Assembly (NCBI GenBank): GCA_900230115.1
Contig: LT907983.1
Coordinates: forward strand, 3,921,001-3,985,000
Origin: Spirosomataceae bacterium TFI 002
Lineage (GTDB): Bacteria; Bacteroidota; Bacteroidia; Cytophagales; Spirosomataceae
Direction: 5' to 3'
DNA: 64,000 bases
A model generated the notes under the pieces. That model saw nothing but the letters and a program-made list of their open reading frames with translations. It did no database searches and was not told where the DNA came from. A program made the position numbers and the translations under genes. Below, in pieces: positions 18,057 through 27,811 of this stretch (position 1 is the first letter of the stretch; the number at the start of each line of letters is the position of its first letter).

Positions 18057-18776
18057 TTATTGATGGTAGTTTAATAATATTTGACTGAGTTCTCGTTCTC
18101 CCATTGCACCAGATCGCTTCCAAATTTGGCGGCGATTTTTGAATATTAACAGGGTAGGTGTCTCATGAGCATTAAAGAAATAAGACATATTCTCGTTCTC
18201 TTCAATGTCAATTTTTAATAGGCGGTAATTATGATCTTGTACTTGTTTTTGTAGGTAGGGCTCCATTTGCTTACAAAAACCACAAGAGGGTGTTTTGAGA
18301 TAAACAAAAACATAAGGATTGTTGGCTATTGTGTTTTCAAAATTACTTGGAGTAAATGCCGCAATAGGCTCAAAAACTTCATTTGAAGAAACGTATGGTT
18401 TACTTTTTGAAATCCATTCGGAAAAACCGCCAGATAGCCAAGTGATATTTTTGAAGCCAATCTCCGAGAGAAACACTTTAGCATTTTCGCTCATGAAATC
18501 TGAACCTGCATATAGAAATACTGGTATATTCTTTTTGAAATAAGAAGATACCAAGGATTCAAAATTATCATCTTCGAAATCGATATTGATTGCGTTTTTA
18601 ATGTGCCCTTTTGCAAATTTTTCGTGAGAGCGGATATCAAGAAGTTGCTTTGTGGAAGCATTTTTAAGGCCAGTGTAAAATAAATCAGGTTCAAGGCCAC
18701 TAGATTGAGCCACAACTATAGTCTTGGTAAAAACTACACATGTAAAAATTAACAATATCTTAATTTTATAAAGCAT
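18057..18776 (-). CDS. Secreted rhodanese-like/thioredoxin fusion
   Basis: From the ATG at 18776 the protein has 239 residues with a signal peptide (KIKILLIFTCVVFTKTIVVAQ). Residues 30-125 are a rhodanese fold (LLDIRSHEKFAKGHIKNAIN and WLSGGFSEW), but the active-site loop reads LYAGSDFMSE with Ala90 where the catalytic Cys is expected. Residues 140-239 are a thioredoxin domain with a CGFC pair (Cys165/Cys168) and the cis-Pro motif ETPTLLIF. It probably acts in periplasmic thiol chemistry while the rhodanese part binds rather than reacts. ATG 18791 is an alternative start; the longer TTG-initiated frame reaching 18836 is unlikely. Confidence 0.82.
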   Translation of the reverse strand: MLYKIKILLIFTCVVFTKTIVVAQSSGLEPDLFYTGLKNASTKQLLDIRSHEKFAKGHIKNAINIDFEDDNFESLVSSYFKKNIPVFLYAGSDFMSENAKVFLSEIGFKNITWLSGGFSEWISKSKPYVSSNEVFEPIAAFTPSNFENTIANNPYVFVYLKTPSCGFCKQMEPYLQKQVQDHNYRLLKIDIEENENMSYFFNAHETPTLLIFKNRRQIWKRSGAMGERELSQILLNYHQ

Positions 18777-18897
18777 TCTCAGTTTAATCATTGTAATCAA
18801 ATGTAGTACAATTATTATTCCACTTCCTAAGAGCAAAAAGCAATTTGGAAAAACATGATTACAGTAGAAATAGTTAAATATTTCTTTTATTTGTACT

Positions 18898-18926
18898 CTA
18901 TTTCAGCGGATTGTCAACCGAAATAG
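18898..18926. promoter_or_regulatory. Inverted repeat upstream of enolase
   Basis: CTATTTC (18898-18904) and GAAATAG (18920-18926) form a 7-bp inverted repeat with a 15-nt spacer, about 40 nt before the eno ATG. It could be an operator or a leader hairpin. No exact promoter box was found next to it. Confidence 0.3.
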
Positions 18927-18949
18927 AAATAATTCAAGTTTTATATTAA

Positions 18950-20248
<1,299 letters not shown>

Positions 20249-20270
20249 TTACATCCCCTTATTTATATTA

Positions 20271-20306
20271 AAAGCCGTTTCTCGTCATTGAGAAGCGGCT
20301 TTTTTT
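20271..20306 (+). terminator. Intrinsic terminator after eno
   Basis: A stem of about 12 bp with one G-T pair (20272-20283 with 20290-20301), a GTCATT loop and a following run of T. It starts about 25 nt after the enolase stop codon. Confidence 0.9.
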
Positions 20307-20440
20307 GTGCTTAAGTTGTTTGATTTTAATTCGATTTGAGAGTCAGTCATTATTCCTTATGTTCTTTCCAAAATTCTCCAACATCATAGCTATGGATTAA
20401 AAAAAAGATAGGAGTAGAATTTCCTTCGGTTTAAATTTTC

Positions 20441-20448
20441 TATTTTTG
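20441..20448 (+). promoter_or_regulatory. TAnnTTTG box before the divIC-like gene
   Basis: TATTTTTG matches the -7 consensus exactly and lies 20 nt before the ATG at 20469. A matching -33 TTG is not obvious, so this is a moderate call. Confidence 0.45.
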
Positions 20449-20468
20449 AAATACTAACGTGCTTTAAA

Positions 20469-20789
20469 ATGAAAAATACACTATTCGATTTCTTCGGTCG
20501 CTATAAGTTCTATGCGTCCACGAGCCTATTTCTACTAGTTTGGCTTGTATTCTTTGATCATGCAAATCTTATTGACCAGTATAAACTATGGGCGAAATGT
20601 AGGGACTTTGAAAGCAAAGTCACGTACTACGAGGCGGAACTTAAAAAAGTAAAGAAAGAGAAGAAGGAATTGCTGGGCAGTACTGTAGCATTAGAAACTT
20701 TTGCAAGAGAGAAGTATTTGATGAAAAAAGAAGGAGAAACGGTTTTTGTTTTAGTAAATGAAAACGGTGAGCTCTTGGAAGAAATATAA
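20469..20789 (+). CDS. Septum formation initiator (DivIC/FtsB-like)
   Basis: 106 residues: a short cytoplasmic N-terminus, one membrane helix (FYASTSLFLLVWLVFF, about 13-28), a coiled coil (KVTYYEAELKKVKKEKKELL) and the LETFAREKYLMKKEGETVFV segment typical of DivIC/FtsB. These proteins join FtsL and FtsQ/DivIB in the divisome. The position right after enolase supports the call. A TAnnTTTG box precedes it and a terminator follows at 20869. Confidence 0.88.
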   Translation: MKNTLFDFFGRYKFYASTSLFLLVWLVFFDHANLIDQYKLWAKCRDFESKVTYYEAELKKVKKEKKELLGSTVALETFAREKYLMKKEGETVFVLVNENGELLEEI

Positions 20790-20868
20790 ATTAGAAAGAA
20801 ATAAGATGTGACTATTGTGAATAGTTCAGTCTAAAGTTTAAATCCACACAACAAATTAAATGAATGAG

Positions 20869-20900
20869 GCCTCGAAGATTCTTCGGGGCTTTTGTTTATT
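20869..20900 (+). terminator. Intrinsic terminator abutting the phosphatase start
   Basis: A 9-bp stem with one G-T pair (20869-20877 with 20881-20889), a 3-nt loop and the tail TTTTGTTTATTTT. It ends about 8 nt before the phosphatase ATG at 20909, which also shows that the longer open frame from 20864 is not translated from its first ATG. Confidence 0.8.
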
Positions 20901-20908
20901 TTGCATTC

Positions 20909-21418
20909 ATGGTTAAAGTCTTATTCGTTTGTCTAGGTAATATTTGTCGCTCGCCAATGGCAGAGGCAATTTTTAAGTCAATTGTAGTAAAAAAAGGTTT
21001 TGGTTCTCAATTCCATATTGACTCTGCTGGTACAGCTGGCTATCATATAGGGAAACAACCAGATCGACGTACGATTGAAGTTCTAGAAAAAAACGGCATA
21101 GCTTCAAACCATTTGGCTCAAAAAATGGGAATTGAGGATTTTGAGAACTTCGATCATTTAGTTGTAATGGACGAGGCAAACTTTGAGTTTGTTCACAATC
21201 TTTATCATAAAGAATTACACAAGCCACCACCACCCAATAAAGTATTTCTTATTAGAGATCATGATCCTAAAGTAAGGGGAATTCAAGAAGTCCCTGATCC
21301 TTATTATGGATCCAAAAAAGAATTTAAAGAGGTATTTGATATTTTACATCGCAGTTGCGAGGGGCTATTTGATTACCTAGTAGATTTACATGGTTTGGTA
21401 GCAGATGAAGAAGAATGA
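20909..21418 (+). CDS. Low-molecular-weight protein-tyrosine phosphatase
   Basis: 169 residues from the ATG at 20909. The P-loop VCLGNICRSPMAEAI (C-x5-R-S) is at the very N-terminus and the general-acid loop EVPDPYYG near residue 130; both are diagnostic. It dephosphorylates phosphotyrosine, and in bacteria it often counteracts BY-kinases that control polysaccharide export, though no such kinase is nearby. Its 3' end overlaps the next gene by 14 nt. Confidence 0.93.
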   Translation: MVKVLFVCLGNICRSPMAEAIFKSIVVKKGFGSQFHIDSAGTAGYHIGKQPDRRTIEVLEKNGIASNHLAQKMGIEDFENFDHLVVMDEANFEFVHNLYHKELHKPPPPNKVFLIRDHDPKVRGIQEVPDPYYGSKKEFKEVFDILHRSCEGLFDYLVDLHGLVADEEE

Positions 21419-21941
21419 GGCGTTAATTGAACGCTTGCTTTCATCTACTGCTCGAGAACAAGCAAATCAAATTGCTCTTGAGGCAATTCATAATAAAGAC
21501 TTATTGGGGGATTTAATTTACCTTTTCATTAATGAGGCTTATAGAGTCACTCAGCGAGTATCTTGGGTTCTAGTATTTTTAGCAGAAAAGGAACCTACAA
21601 TGCTCAGGCCTTTTGAAAAAGAACTCTTAACGAGTATCCAAAACAAAAATGTAGGAGATGCTGTCAAGCGAAACGTTATGAGAGTATGGAGCATTACTGG
21701 AGTAAGTGAAAAGGTTGAAGGCCTTATTTATGACATTTGCATTTCTTACCTAATTGGTCACGAGGCTATCGCAATTAAAGTCCATGCCATGAGTGTTGCT
21801 TTTGGTATTGCAAAGCCATGGCCAGAACTGTGTCAAGAGCTAAAAGTAGCTGTTGAGGATGTATTGTTGCGAGAAGGTGCTTCTGCCGGAATCCGATCTA
21901 AATGTAATCGCCTTATAAAAGAATTGAATAAAAGGGTTTAA
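21405..21941 (+). CDS. Conserved helical protein of unknown function
   Basis: 178 residues, almost entirely predicted α-helix with amphipathic repeats (for example NKDLLGDLIYLFINEAYRV and GDAVKRNVMRVWSITGV) suggesting a HEAT-like solenoid. There is no signal peptide, membrane span or catalytic motif. The ATG lies inside the phosphatase gene (14-nt overlap), so the two are probably co-translated. It is convergent with msrB, 23 bp away. Confidence 0.75.
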   Translation: MKKNEALIERLLSSTAREQANQIALEAIHNKDLLGDLIYLFINEAYRVTQRVSWVLVFLAEKEPTMLRPFEKELLTSIQNKNVGDAVKRNVMRVWSITGVSEKVEGLIYDICISYLIGHEAIAIKVHAMSVAFGIAKPWPELCQELKVAVEDVLLREGASAGIRSKCNRLIKELNKRV

Positions 21942-21964
21942 ATTACTTAAAGCTATTTCTGTCT

Positions 21965-22405
21965 TTAGTCAACTTTCTTAATGGAAACCGAATTGATACA
22001 ATACCTGAGGCCACTAGGAGCAGGGCCATCCGGAAAAACATGACCTAGGTGAGCGTCACATACATTACACATTACTTCCACACGAATCAATCCGTGGGAT
22101 TCATCCTTCTCATACTTAATCACATTTTCTTTCACAGGAAGTGTGAAGCTAGGCCATCCTGAACTCGATTCAAACTTTTCGTTTGCATCAAATAACTCGG
22201 TAGAGCAGCACCTACACGCATAAAGACCAGGATCGTGAGCATGACAAAACTCTCCAGTAAAGGCTCTTTCAGTGCCCTTTTGGCGAGTAATATAGAATTC
22301 TTCGTTACTTAAGATTGCTTTCCATTCCTCGGGAGTTTTCTCCACTCTAGTATCAGGTGCTGGATTGCCAGTTGTTCCTAGTTCAATTACTTTTTCCCAG
22401 TTCAT
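21965..22405 (-). CDS. msrB: Peptide-methionine (R)-S-oxide reductase
   Basis: 146 residues. Two zinc-binding CxxC pairs are present (CRCCSTELF and MCNVCDAHLGHVF), and the catalytic Cys is in RYCINSVSI near the C-terminus. SSSGWPSF is the conserved substrate loop. MsrB reduces the R-epimer of methionine sulfoxide. There is no signal peptide, so it is cytoplasmic. It begins 1 nt after the PBP stop codon and very likely shares the PBP promoter. Confidence 0.95.
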   Translation of the reverse strand: MNWEKVIELGTTGNPAPDTRVEKTPEEWKAILSNEEFYITRQKGTERAFTGEFCHAHDPGLYACRCCSTELFDANEKFESSSGWPSFTLPVKENVIKYEKDESHGLIRVEVMCNVCDAHLGHVFPDGPAPSGLRYCINSVSIKKVD

Positions 22406-22406
22406 T

Positions 22407-24920
22407 TTAATCTTTTCTAATTGGAATTACTGCGTTTTCGGGTCTTTCCGTTTTAACAGGAATTGTTGGGTTATCTCTTTTCTCTAATAGTTCCGATGGG
22501 AAACTATCCAATTTCATCACTCTAGCCAGCGAATCAACCAATGTAGAATCTAAGCCAAATAATGTTGAATCAGGCTGAGGTAGTACGATATTGACACACT
22601 TAAGATCTACATAGGATGCTGGTTTGATAAAGTCTCCTTTTGTAATATTCAGTTCTTTATTGGCGTAAACGTCTTTCATGAACATTCCAAAAATTGGTAA
22701 AGCAGCCCTTCCTCCTTGACCATTTGCCGAAGTGAAATGGATTTTTGAGTTTTCACAACCCACCCAAACTCCTGTGACTAGGTTTTGTGTAATCCCCATA
22801 TACCAGCCATCCACATAGTCGTTGGTAGTTCCTGTTTTGCCGCCAATTTGGTTTCCATCAGCAATGCCGTAGCTATATAACCTTCTTGATGTTCCTCCAG
22901 CTTCTTCCACGGAGCCCCTTAGCATAAGTGTCATGTTATAAGCAACTTCTGGGTTGAGGACTTGTTTCTGTTTTAATTCACTTTCAAAAAGTATTTCGCC
23001 ATCAGCACTTTCAATTCTTTTGTACATTATTGGTTCAGATAACTTTCCACTATTGGCAAATGCAGCATATGCATTGGTCAATTCGAGGAGCTTAACATTG
23101 CTAGTACCAAGTGCAATAGACAAGTTGTCTTCAATTTTGGAAGTTATTCCAAGTCTTGCTGACATTTCGATCACACTTTTAGGCTTTATGCCTTGTAAAA
23201 CTCTTATCGCTACGGAATTCACACTTGCTGCCATTGCTTTTCTCAGCGACATTGGTGCGTATGTATATGTTCCTGTTGAGTTTTTGGGTTCCCAATCTTG
23301 TGCTTTCCCTTTTATCACCGTTTTAATTGTGAAAGGTTGGTCAACTATAGTTGTACAAGGATCAAAACCTTTCTCTAAAGCTGTGGCATAAATGATAGGC
23401 TTAAACGAACTACCTGGTTGCCTGCTTGCTTGGCTAACATGGTCGTATTTAAAGTATTCAAAACTTGGTCCTCCCACGTATGCTTTCACTTCAGCTGTCA
23501 ATGGGTCAATACTCATAAGTCCAGCTTGTAATTGCTGTGCCATGTATTTGATAGAATCGAGTGACGATATGTTTACTTCCTTATTCCCATTGTGATAAAA
23601 CAGCTTTGTTTTTTTCTTTACGCTCATAATCTCCAAAGCTTCTTCTTTGGTTTTATCCTGAGCAATGAGAGAAAGGTAAATTTCTGATTTTTCTATTTCA
23701 CTTCTAAGAAGTTTCTCACTTGCGGTTTCAGGAATATCCTTGGCCTTTGGGTTGAGTTTTTTGTATTCAGCTTTTTCCTGAGCAATTGCCTTGTCAAACC
23801 AATATTTGTAGCTGCCTTGTTCCTGATCTAGGCTTTTCTGGATAGAAGCCAAGTGTTCTTCAACTGCCTTTTCGGCGTAAGATTGAGCACGGGAGTCAAG
23901 TGTAGCATAAATTTTTAAACCATCGGCATAAAGATTGAGATCGTTTTCTTGACACCATTTTTCAAGTTTTGGTTTAAGCGACCTTATAAAGTATGGGGCA
24001 ATAAACTTATCCTGAGTTACTGATTTGGGGTTTATACTGAGCGATTTTTTGACTGCTGCGTCATAAGCTTTTTGATCAATTTTCTGATACTTGAGCATTT
24101 GACCCAAAACCACATTTCTACGTTTCAGGGCGTTCTCAGGCTTTCGTATAGGATTGTATGAGTTGGTGGCCTTTAAACCACCTATAAGTAAGGCGGATTC
24201 ATGTATTTCAAGATCTTTAGGATCTTTGGAAAAGAAGTGTTCACTTGCCAGTTTAATTCCGAAAGTATTGTCTCCAAAATCCACAGCATTAAGATAAAGT
24301 GTAAGGATTTCATCTTTTTCAAAGAAGTAATTCATTTTAAGGGCTGTAACCCACTCTTTAACTTTGGCGATGAGAGTTCTCACAAGAGGAATTCTACCCA
24401 AAAGACCTTTGGATTTATTTCCCCTAGTTTTGAATATGTTTTTTACAACTTGTTGATTGATAGTACTTGCCCCACCACGGTTGTCATCACTAAAAGAGGA
24501 GAGGAGGGCTCCGCCAAGAGACCTAAAATCAACTCCATTATGTTCGTAAAACCTAACATCTTCCGTTGCAATGAGTGCATCTATGGTGGTTTGACTTATT
24601 TCATCAAATTTTACCGGGTTACGATTTTCAATCATGAAAGACCCCATTAACTTTCCGTCGGAAGAATATATCTCAGAGGGTACAGCAAGTTTTGGGTTTT
24701 TTGCTTCTTTCATACTTGGCATACTTCCAAAAAGCCAAAGGAAATTAATTTCCAGAGCGACAAGGAAAAGAAATAGTAGTAGAAAGAAAGTATATAAAAG
24801 ACTTAAAAGCTTTTTCAGAAAGCTTCTTTCCTTGAATTCATTAAAATTGAAAATGGAAAAGCTGAAAACCTTAGCAGTGTAAAGTTTCAAATAGTTAAGT
24901 ATGCTTTTGAATTGTTCCAA
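22407..24920 (-). CDS. mrcA: Class A penicillin-binding protein (PBP1A-like)
   Basis: 837 residues: a basic N-terminus, a membrane anchor (LLYTFFLLLFLFLVAL, about 42-57), a GT51 glycosyltransferase domain with EDVRFYEHNGVD (about 118) and GGASTINQQVVKN, then a transpeptidase with SSFK in PGSSFKPII (about 500), SVN in ASVNSVAIRV and GGKTGTTNDYVDGWY. It polymerises and cross-links peptidoglycan. The start is TTG at 24920; the next ATG lies beyond the anchor. A strong promoter precedes it (24942-24970) and msrB follows directly. Confidence 0.95.
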   Translation of the reverse strand: MEQFKSILNYLKLYTAKVFSFSIFNFNEFKERSFLKKLLSLLYTFFLLLFLFLVALEINFLWLFGSMPSMKEAKNPKLAVPSEIYSSDGKLMGSFMIENRNPVKFDEISQTTIDALIATEDVRFYEHNGVDFRSLGGALLSSFSDDNRGGASTINQQVVKNIFKTRGNKSKGLLGRIPLVRTLIAKVKEWVTALKMNYFFEKDEILTLYLNAVDFGDNTFGIKLASEHFFSKDPKDLEIHESALLIGGLKATNSYNPIRKPENALKRRNVVLGQMLKYQKIDQKAYDAAVKKSLSINPKSVTQDKFIAPYFIRSLKPKLEKWCQENDLNLYADGLKIYATLDSRAQSYAEKAVEEHLASIQKSLDQEQGSYKYWFDKAIAQEKAEYKKLNPKAKDIPETASEKLLRSEIEKSEIYLSLIAQDKTKEEALEIMSVKKKTKLFYHNGNKEVNISSLDSIKYMAQQLQAGLMSIDPLTAEVKAYVGGPSFEYFKYDHVSQASRQPGSSFKPIIYATALEKGFDPCTTIVDQPFTIKTVIKGKAQDWEPKNSTGTYTYAPMSLRKAMAASVNSVAIRVLQGIKPKSVIEMSARLGITSKIEDNLSIALGTSNVKLLELTNAYAAFANSGKLSEPIMYKRIESADGEILFESELKQKQVLNPEVAYNMTLMLRGSVEEAGGTSRRLYSYGIADGNQIGGKTGTTNDYVDGWYMGITQNLVTGVWVGCENSKIHFTSANGQGGRAALPIFGMFMKDVYANKELNITKGDFIKPASYVDLKCVNIVLPQPDSTLFGLDSTLVDSLARVMKLDSFPSELLEKRDNPTIPVKTERPENAVIPIRKD

Positions 24921-24941
24921 AATTTTTAGTCAAATAATAAA

Positions 24942-24970
24942 CAAATGTAATGCTATTTCTTTCGATCCAA
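24942..24970 (-). promoter_or_regulatory. TTG-N18-TACATTTG promoter of the PBP-msrB operon
   Basis: On the minus strand, TACATTTG (24942-24949) matches TAnnTTTG exactly, with TTG (24968-24970) 18 nt upstream. Predicted transcription would start near 24937, just upstream of the TTG start codon at 24920. Confidence 0.65.
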
Positions 24971-24989
24971 TTCATTGGATGAAAGCAAT

Positions 24990-25919
24990 TTATTTGGAAG
25001 ATAATTCTACAATGTAAGCAGGCGTTTCTGGATCATCTTTAAAGAAATCTCCCTTTTTCCCTTGCGAGAGTGCCCATCTATCTATCCAGGAAATTCCCCA
25101 TGGTCCAAATTTCGAAATCGGTGTTGAATATGCTGGATCTTCCAGTGCTTTAGATTGATCAATAAACGTATAACCGTTTCTTTGATACATTATTGCCAGC
25201 TTAGCCATGTAGTCGGCATTGAGCAAGCTGGCATGGCAGAGGTGAATTTGAGGAATATTTCTGCCAAAAAGTTCTTGCGATCTGCTTTCATAGAAATGTA
25301 ACTTTGATTCCATATAGGCTATATAGTCACTGCCAATTTTAAGCATCAGTTCTTTATCCTCTGCTTTAAAAGCATTGTGGTACGCCTTTGCAAACAGATA
25401 ATCTGAATTATCTAAGGTTACTGGAGCAATTGTATAATTGTTTTCAATAATGAAATTGCTTAGCGAATCTGCTCTTTCTTGAGTAGAACCCATTCTCAAA
25501 TACGGATGGCGAAAATACCGATACGGAACTTGATAAGTCTTTGCCAAAGCTTTAGTGATTTTTTCACCCTTAAGAAGGTCTTTTGAATAAGTTTCAAAAT
25601 CAACTTTGTCATAATTGTGATGCGAAAAGGTATGATTTCCTAATTCGTAGCCATTCTTTAGCCACATTTCGAGCAATGCAATTCTATCTTTTTGTAATTC
25701 ACCTTTTTTGTAAAGCTTGCTTTCATTCACAAATCCTATGGCAGGGATGTGATATTCATCGAAAGCGGTGATTAGCTTTTGGGTTATTTCTTTGTTGAAT
25801 TTGAGGTCTTGAATACCGTAATTTACGGTAGGGAGGTCATCAACAGAAATGCATATAGTTTTCTGTTGTCCACTCGCATGGATACAAACCAATAATAAGA
25901 ACAGTTGGAATATCTTCAA
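24990..25919 (-). CDS. Secreted polysaccharide deacetylase (NodB homology)
   Basis: 309 residues with a short signal peptide (FQLFLLLVCIHASG). NodB motifs: ISVDDLPTVNYG (motif 1, the DD pair), GNHTFSHHNYDKV (motif 2, H-x3-H metal site) and YFRHPYLRMG (motif 3). Metal-dependent carbohydrate esterase (CE4) chemistry is expected, removing N-acetyl groups from peptidoglycan or another glycan; the substrate is not shown. The start is TTG at 25919. It lies 18 bp after ppgK. Confidence 0.88.
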   Translation of the reverse strand: MKIFQLFLLLVCIHASGQQKTICISVDDLPTVNYGIQDLKFNKEITQKLITAFDEYHIPAIGFVNESKLYKKGELQKDRIALLEMWLKNGYELGNHTFSHHNYDKVDFETYSKDLLKGEKITKALAKTYQVPYRYFRHPYLRMGSTQERADSLSNFIIENNYTIAPVTLDNSDYLFAKAYHNAFKAEDKELMLKIGSDYIAYMESKLHFYESRSQELFGRNIPQIHLCHASLLNADYMAKLAIMYQRNGYTFIDQSKALEDPAYSTPISKFGPWGISWIDRWALSQGKKGDFFKDDPETPAYIVELSSK

Positions 25920-25937
25920 GATTCTTGATGACGGGGT

Positions 25938-26675
25938 TTAAAGTAGATGCTTTGCTGCCATGGCGGCTCCTATAATCCCAGCTTCATTCATTGTTTCGGC
26001 GGGAATAACAGGTGTTTCAATGGTGATTTGATCTTCAAAACGATCAATCTTCTTACTTGCTCCTCCTCCAATTATTATAAGATCGGGTGAGAAAAGCATA
26101 TCAATGTGTACGAGGAATTTATTAAATCTGCGTCCCCACTTTTTCCAGGTCAATTCTTTTGCTTCTCTAATAGAATCTGCGGCGTATTTCTCAAATAGGT
26201 CATCTTTGTAAATAAGTCTTCCTAGTTCAAAATTTGGGACCAGTTTACCATCAACAAAAAAACCAGAACCAAGACCCGTACCTACAGTAATCATTATAAC
26301 TACACCTTTTTGTCCCTTGCCTGCACCATGTTCAATCTCTGCAACTCCAGCAGCATCTGCGTCGTTTATAATAACGAAAGGTAGACCAGTCTGTTTTTTG
26401 AATAATTCATCTATTTGTACACCGGTCCAAGATGGATCTAAGTTACTATGTAAGCGAGCTTTTCCGTGATGTACTAGGGTAGGAAAACCACAACCAACTG
26501 GCCCTTTATAATCGAAATGATCGATGATTTTTTGGATTGTTTCGGCTACTTTCTGCGGTTTAGAAGGCTTAGGAGTAGGAAGTCGGAACCTTTCGGTTGT
26601 AAGTTCACCTTTTTCTATATCTACTAAGGCTCCTTTGATACCCGATCCACCAACATCTATTCCCAATATTTCCAT
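25938..26675 (-). CDS. ppgK: Polyphosphate-type glucokinase (ROK family)
   Basis: 245 residues. The phosphate loop LGIDVGGSGIKGALVD opens the protein; CGFPTLVHHG, INDADAAGVAE and ITVGTGLGSGFF are ROK landmarks. FELGRLIYKDDLFEKYAAD and the stretch ELTWKKWGRRFNKFL match polyphosphate glucokinases, so polyphosphate may be the phosphoryl donor in place of or along with ATP. There is no DNA-binding domain, so it is an enzyme and not a repressor. It is probably co-transcribed with tag and the DUF1801 gene. Confidence 0.88.
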   Translation of the reverse strand: MEILGIDVGGSGIKGALVDIEKGELTTERFRLPTPKPSKPQKVAETIQKIIDHFDYKGPVGCGFPTLVHHGKARLHSNLDPSWTGVQIDELFKKQTGLPFVIINDADAAGVAEIEHGAGKGQKGVVIMITVGTGLGSGFFVDGKLVPNFELGRLIYKDDLFEKYAADSIREAKELTWKKWGRRFNKFLVHIDMLFSPDLIIIGGGASKKIDRFEDQITIETPVIPAETMNEAGIIGAAMAAKHLL

Positions 26676-26786
26676 TTACTTGTCTATTTCTTTTAAATAA
26701 GGGCTAAAGCTACTAGTTTATTTCTTTTAATCATAGGCTTTTGAATGCCTTTTGGAGAAAACCGAAGTACAGATTGGTTAAAGAAA

Positions 26787-27194
26787 TTAACCATATTTTG
26801 AAGTCATGTAGTCGTAGGAATCCTGTATTAAGAGCCTCAGAATATCTAGGTTTATGTCTTCCACTTTATTGATATAGAGACAAGCTTTACTTGTTTTAAA
26901 CTTACCAAGCTTGTTGAGTAATTCGGTGTTTTCATAAAAGCCATTCATAAAGTAAATGGAGATGGCTTGTTTTCGTGGCGAGAAGCCAATTTTGAAGAAT
27001 TCACCTTTCCTACCACTTTTATATTCGTATTTATACCTTCCAAAGCCTATGATCGACTTCCCCCACATTTTGGCTGACTGCTGGGAAACACTTTTCATGA
27101 TTTGATAAATTGCGAGAGCATCTTTTTGACGCTTAGGATGCTTAACAGCATTTAGGAAATCTTGGACAGAATCATCAGTTTCAATGGGCCCCAT
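26787..27194 (-). CDS. DUF1801 (YdhG-like) protein
   Basis: 135 residues matching the DUF1801 pattern: DDSVQDFLNAVKHPKRQKDA near the N-terminus, MWGKSIIGFGRYKY in the middle, FKIGFSPRKQAISIYFM, and CLYINKVEDINLDILRLLI near the end. Function is unknown in this family; it has no signal peptide or membrane span. It lies 21 bp downstream of tag. Confidence 0.85.
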   Translation of the reverse strand: MGPIETDDSVQDFLNAVKHPKRQKDALAIYQIMKSVSQQSAKMWGKSIIGFGRYKYEYKSGRKGEFFKIGFSPRKQAISIYFMNGFYENTELLNKLGKFKTSKACLYINKVEDINLDILRLLIQDSYDYMTSKYG

Positions 27195-27215
27195 TCGTGC
27201 TTTTTTAATGTTTCG

Positions 27216-27743
27216 TCACCTTTTCATTAGCTCTACTTCTGCATAAATAGGACAGTCTAAATCATGTGGAGTAGGTAGGTAACCAGTGCTTTGTAAAAAC
27301 TCGTTTACAATTTCACCACCTACGAATTTAAATTTTTTCTTGAATATTTTCACCCATTCGTCTTTAGTTTTTGGGCTTTCCAGGGTTAACCAGTTTTGAA
27401 AACTACCGTGTTCGTTTTGTATTTCTATGATGGCATTTGCATTAAAAATGGCTGCATTAACTTTCAGTTTGTTTCTGATTATTCCAGCGTCTTGGAGTAA
27501 TCTGCCTATTTCTTCATCGCCATAATTCGCTACTTTTTGAATGTCAAAATGGTCGTATGCTATTTTGAAATTTGATTGTTTTTTTAGAATCGTATCCCAA
27601 GAAAGGCCCGCTTGGTTTATCTCCAAGACGAGCCTTTCGAACAATTCATTATCAGACTGCAATGGAAACCCATAGGCAGTATCATGGTAAATGCGATGAT
27701 GATTATCAAGTGGCAGATCTTTACAAAAAGTACAATAAGACAT
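27216..27743 (-). CDS. tag: DNA-3-methyladenine glycosylase I
   Basis: 175 residues. Tag hallmarks: a zinc-binding Cys near the N-terminus (MSYCTFCKD) with HDTAYGFPL, the catalytic-pocket segment EINQAGLSWDTILKK, LLQDAGIIRNKLK, and the C-terminal zinc motif HDLDCPIY (H-x3-C). It excises 3-methyladenine from alkylated DNA. It leads the probable tag-DUF1801-ppgK-deacetylase run. Confidence 0.94.
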   Translation of the reverse strand: MSYCTFCKDLPLDNHHRIYHDTAYGFPLQSDNELFERLVLEINQAGLSWDTILKKQSNFKIAYDHFDIQKVANYGDEEIGRLLQDAGIIRNKLKVNAAIFNANAIIEIQNEHGSFQNWLTLESPKTKDEWVKIFKKKFKFVGGEIVNEFLQSTGYLPTPHDLDCPIYAEVELMKR

Positions 27744-27811
27744 TTCGAATTTGTTGTTTTAAACTCAATTTAGGGTAAAAGAGACAAAAATCTAAAACAT
27801 ACTTCGATTTG

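Noticed and set aside
20864-20908. N-terminal extension of the phosphatase frame
   Set aside because: These codons lie in an intrinsic terminator hairpin and the family begins with the P-loop a few residues after the ATG at 20909.
26776-26792. GGTTAA-AGAAA-TTAACC hairpin at the DUF1801 stop codon
   Set aside because: Perfect 6-bp stem, but no T-run on either side, so no terminator call.
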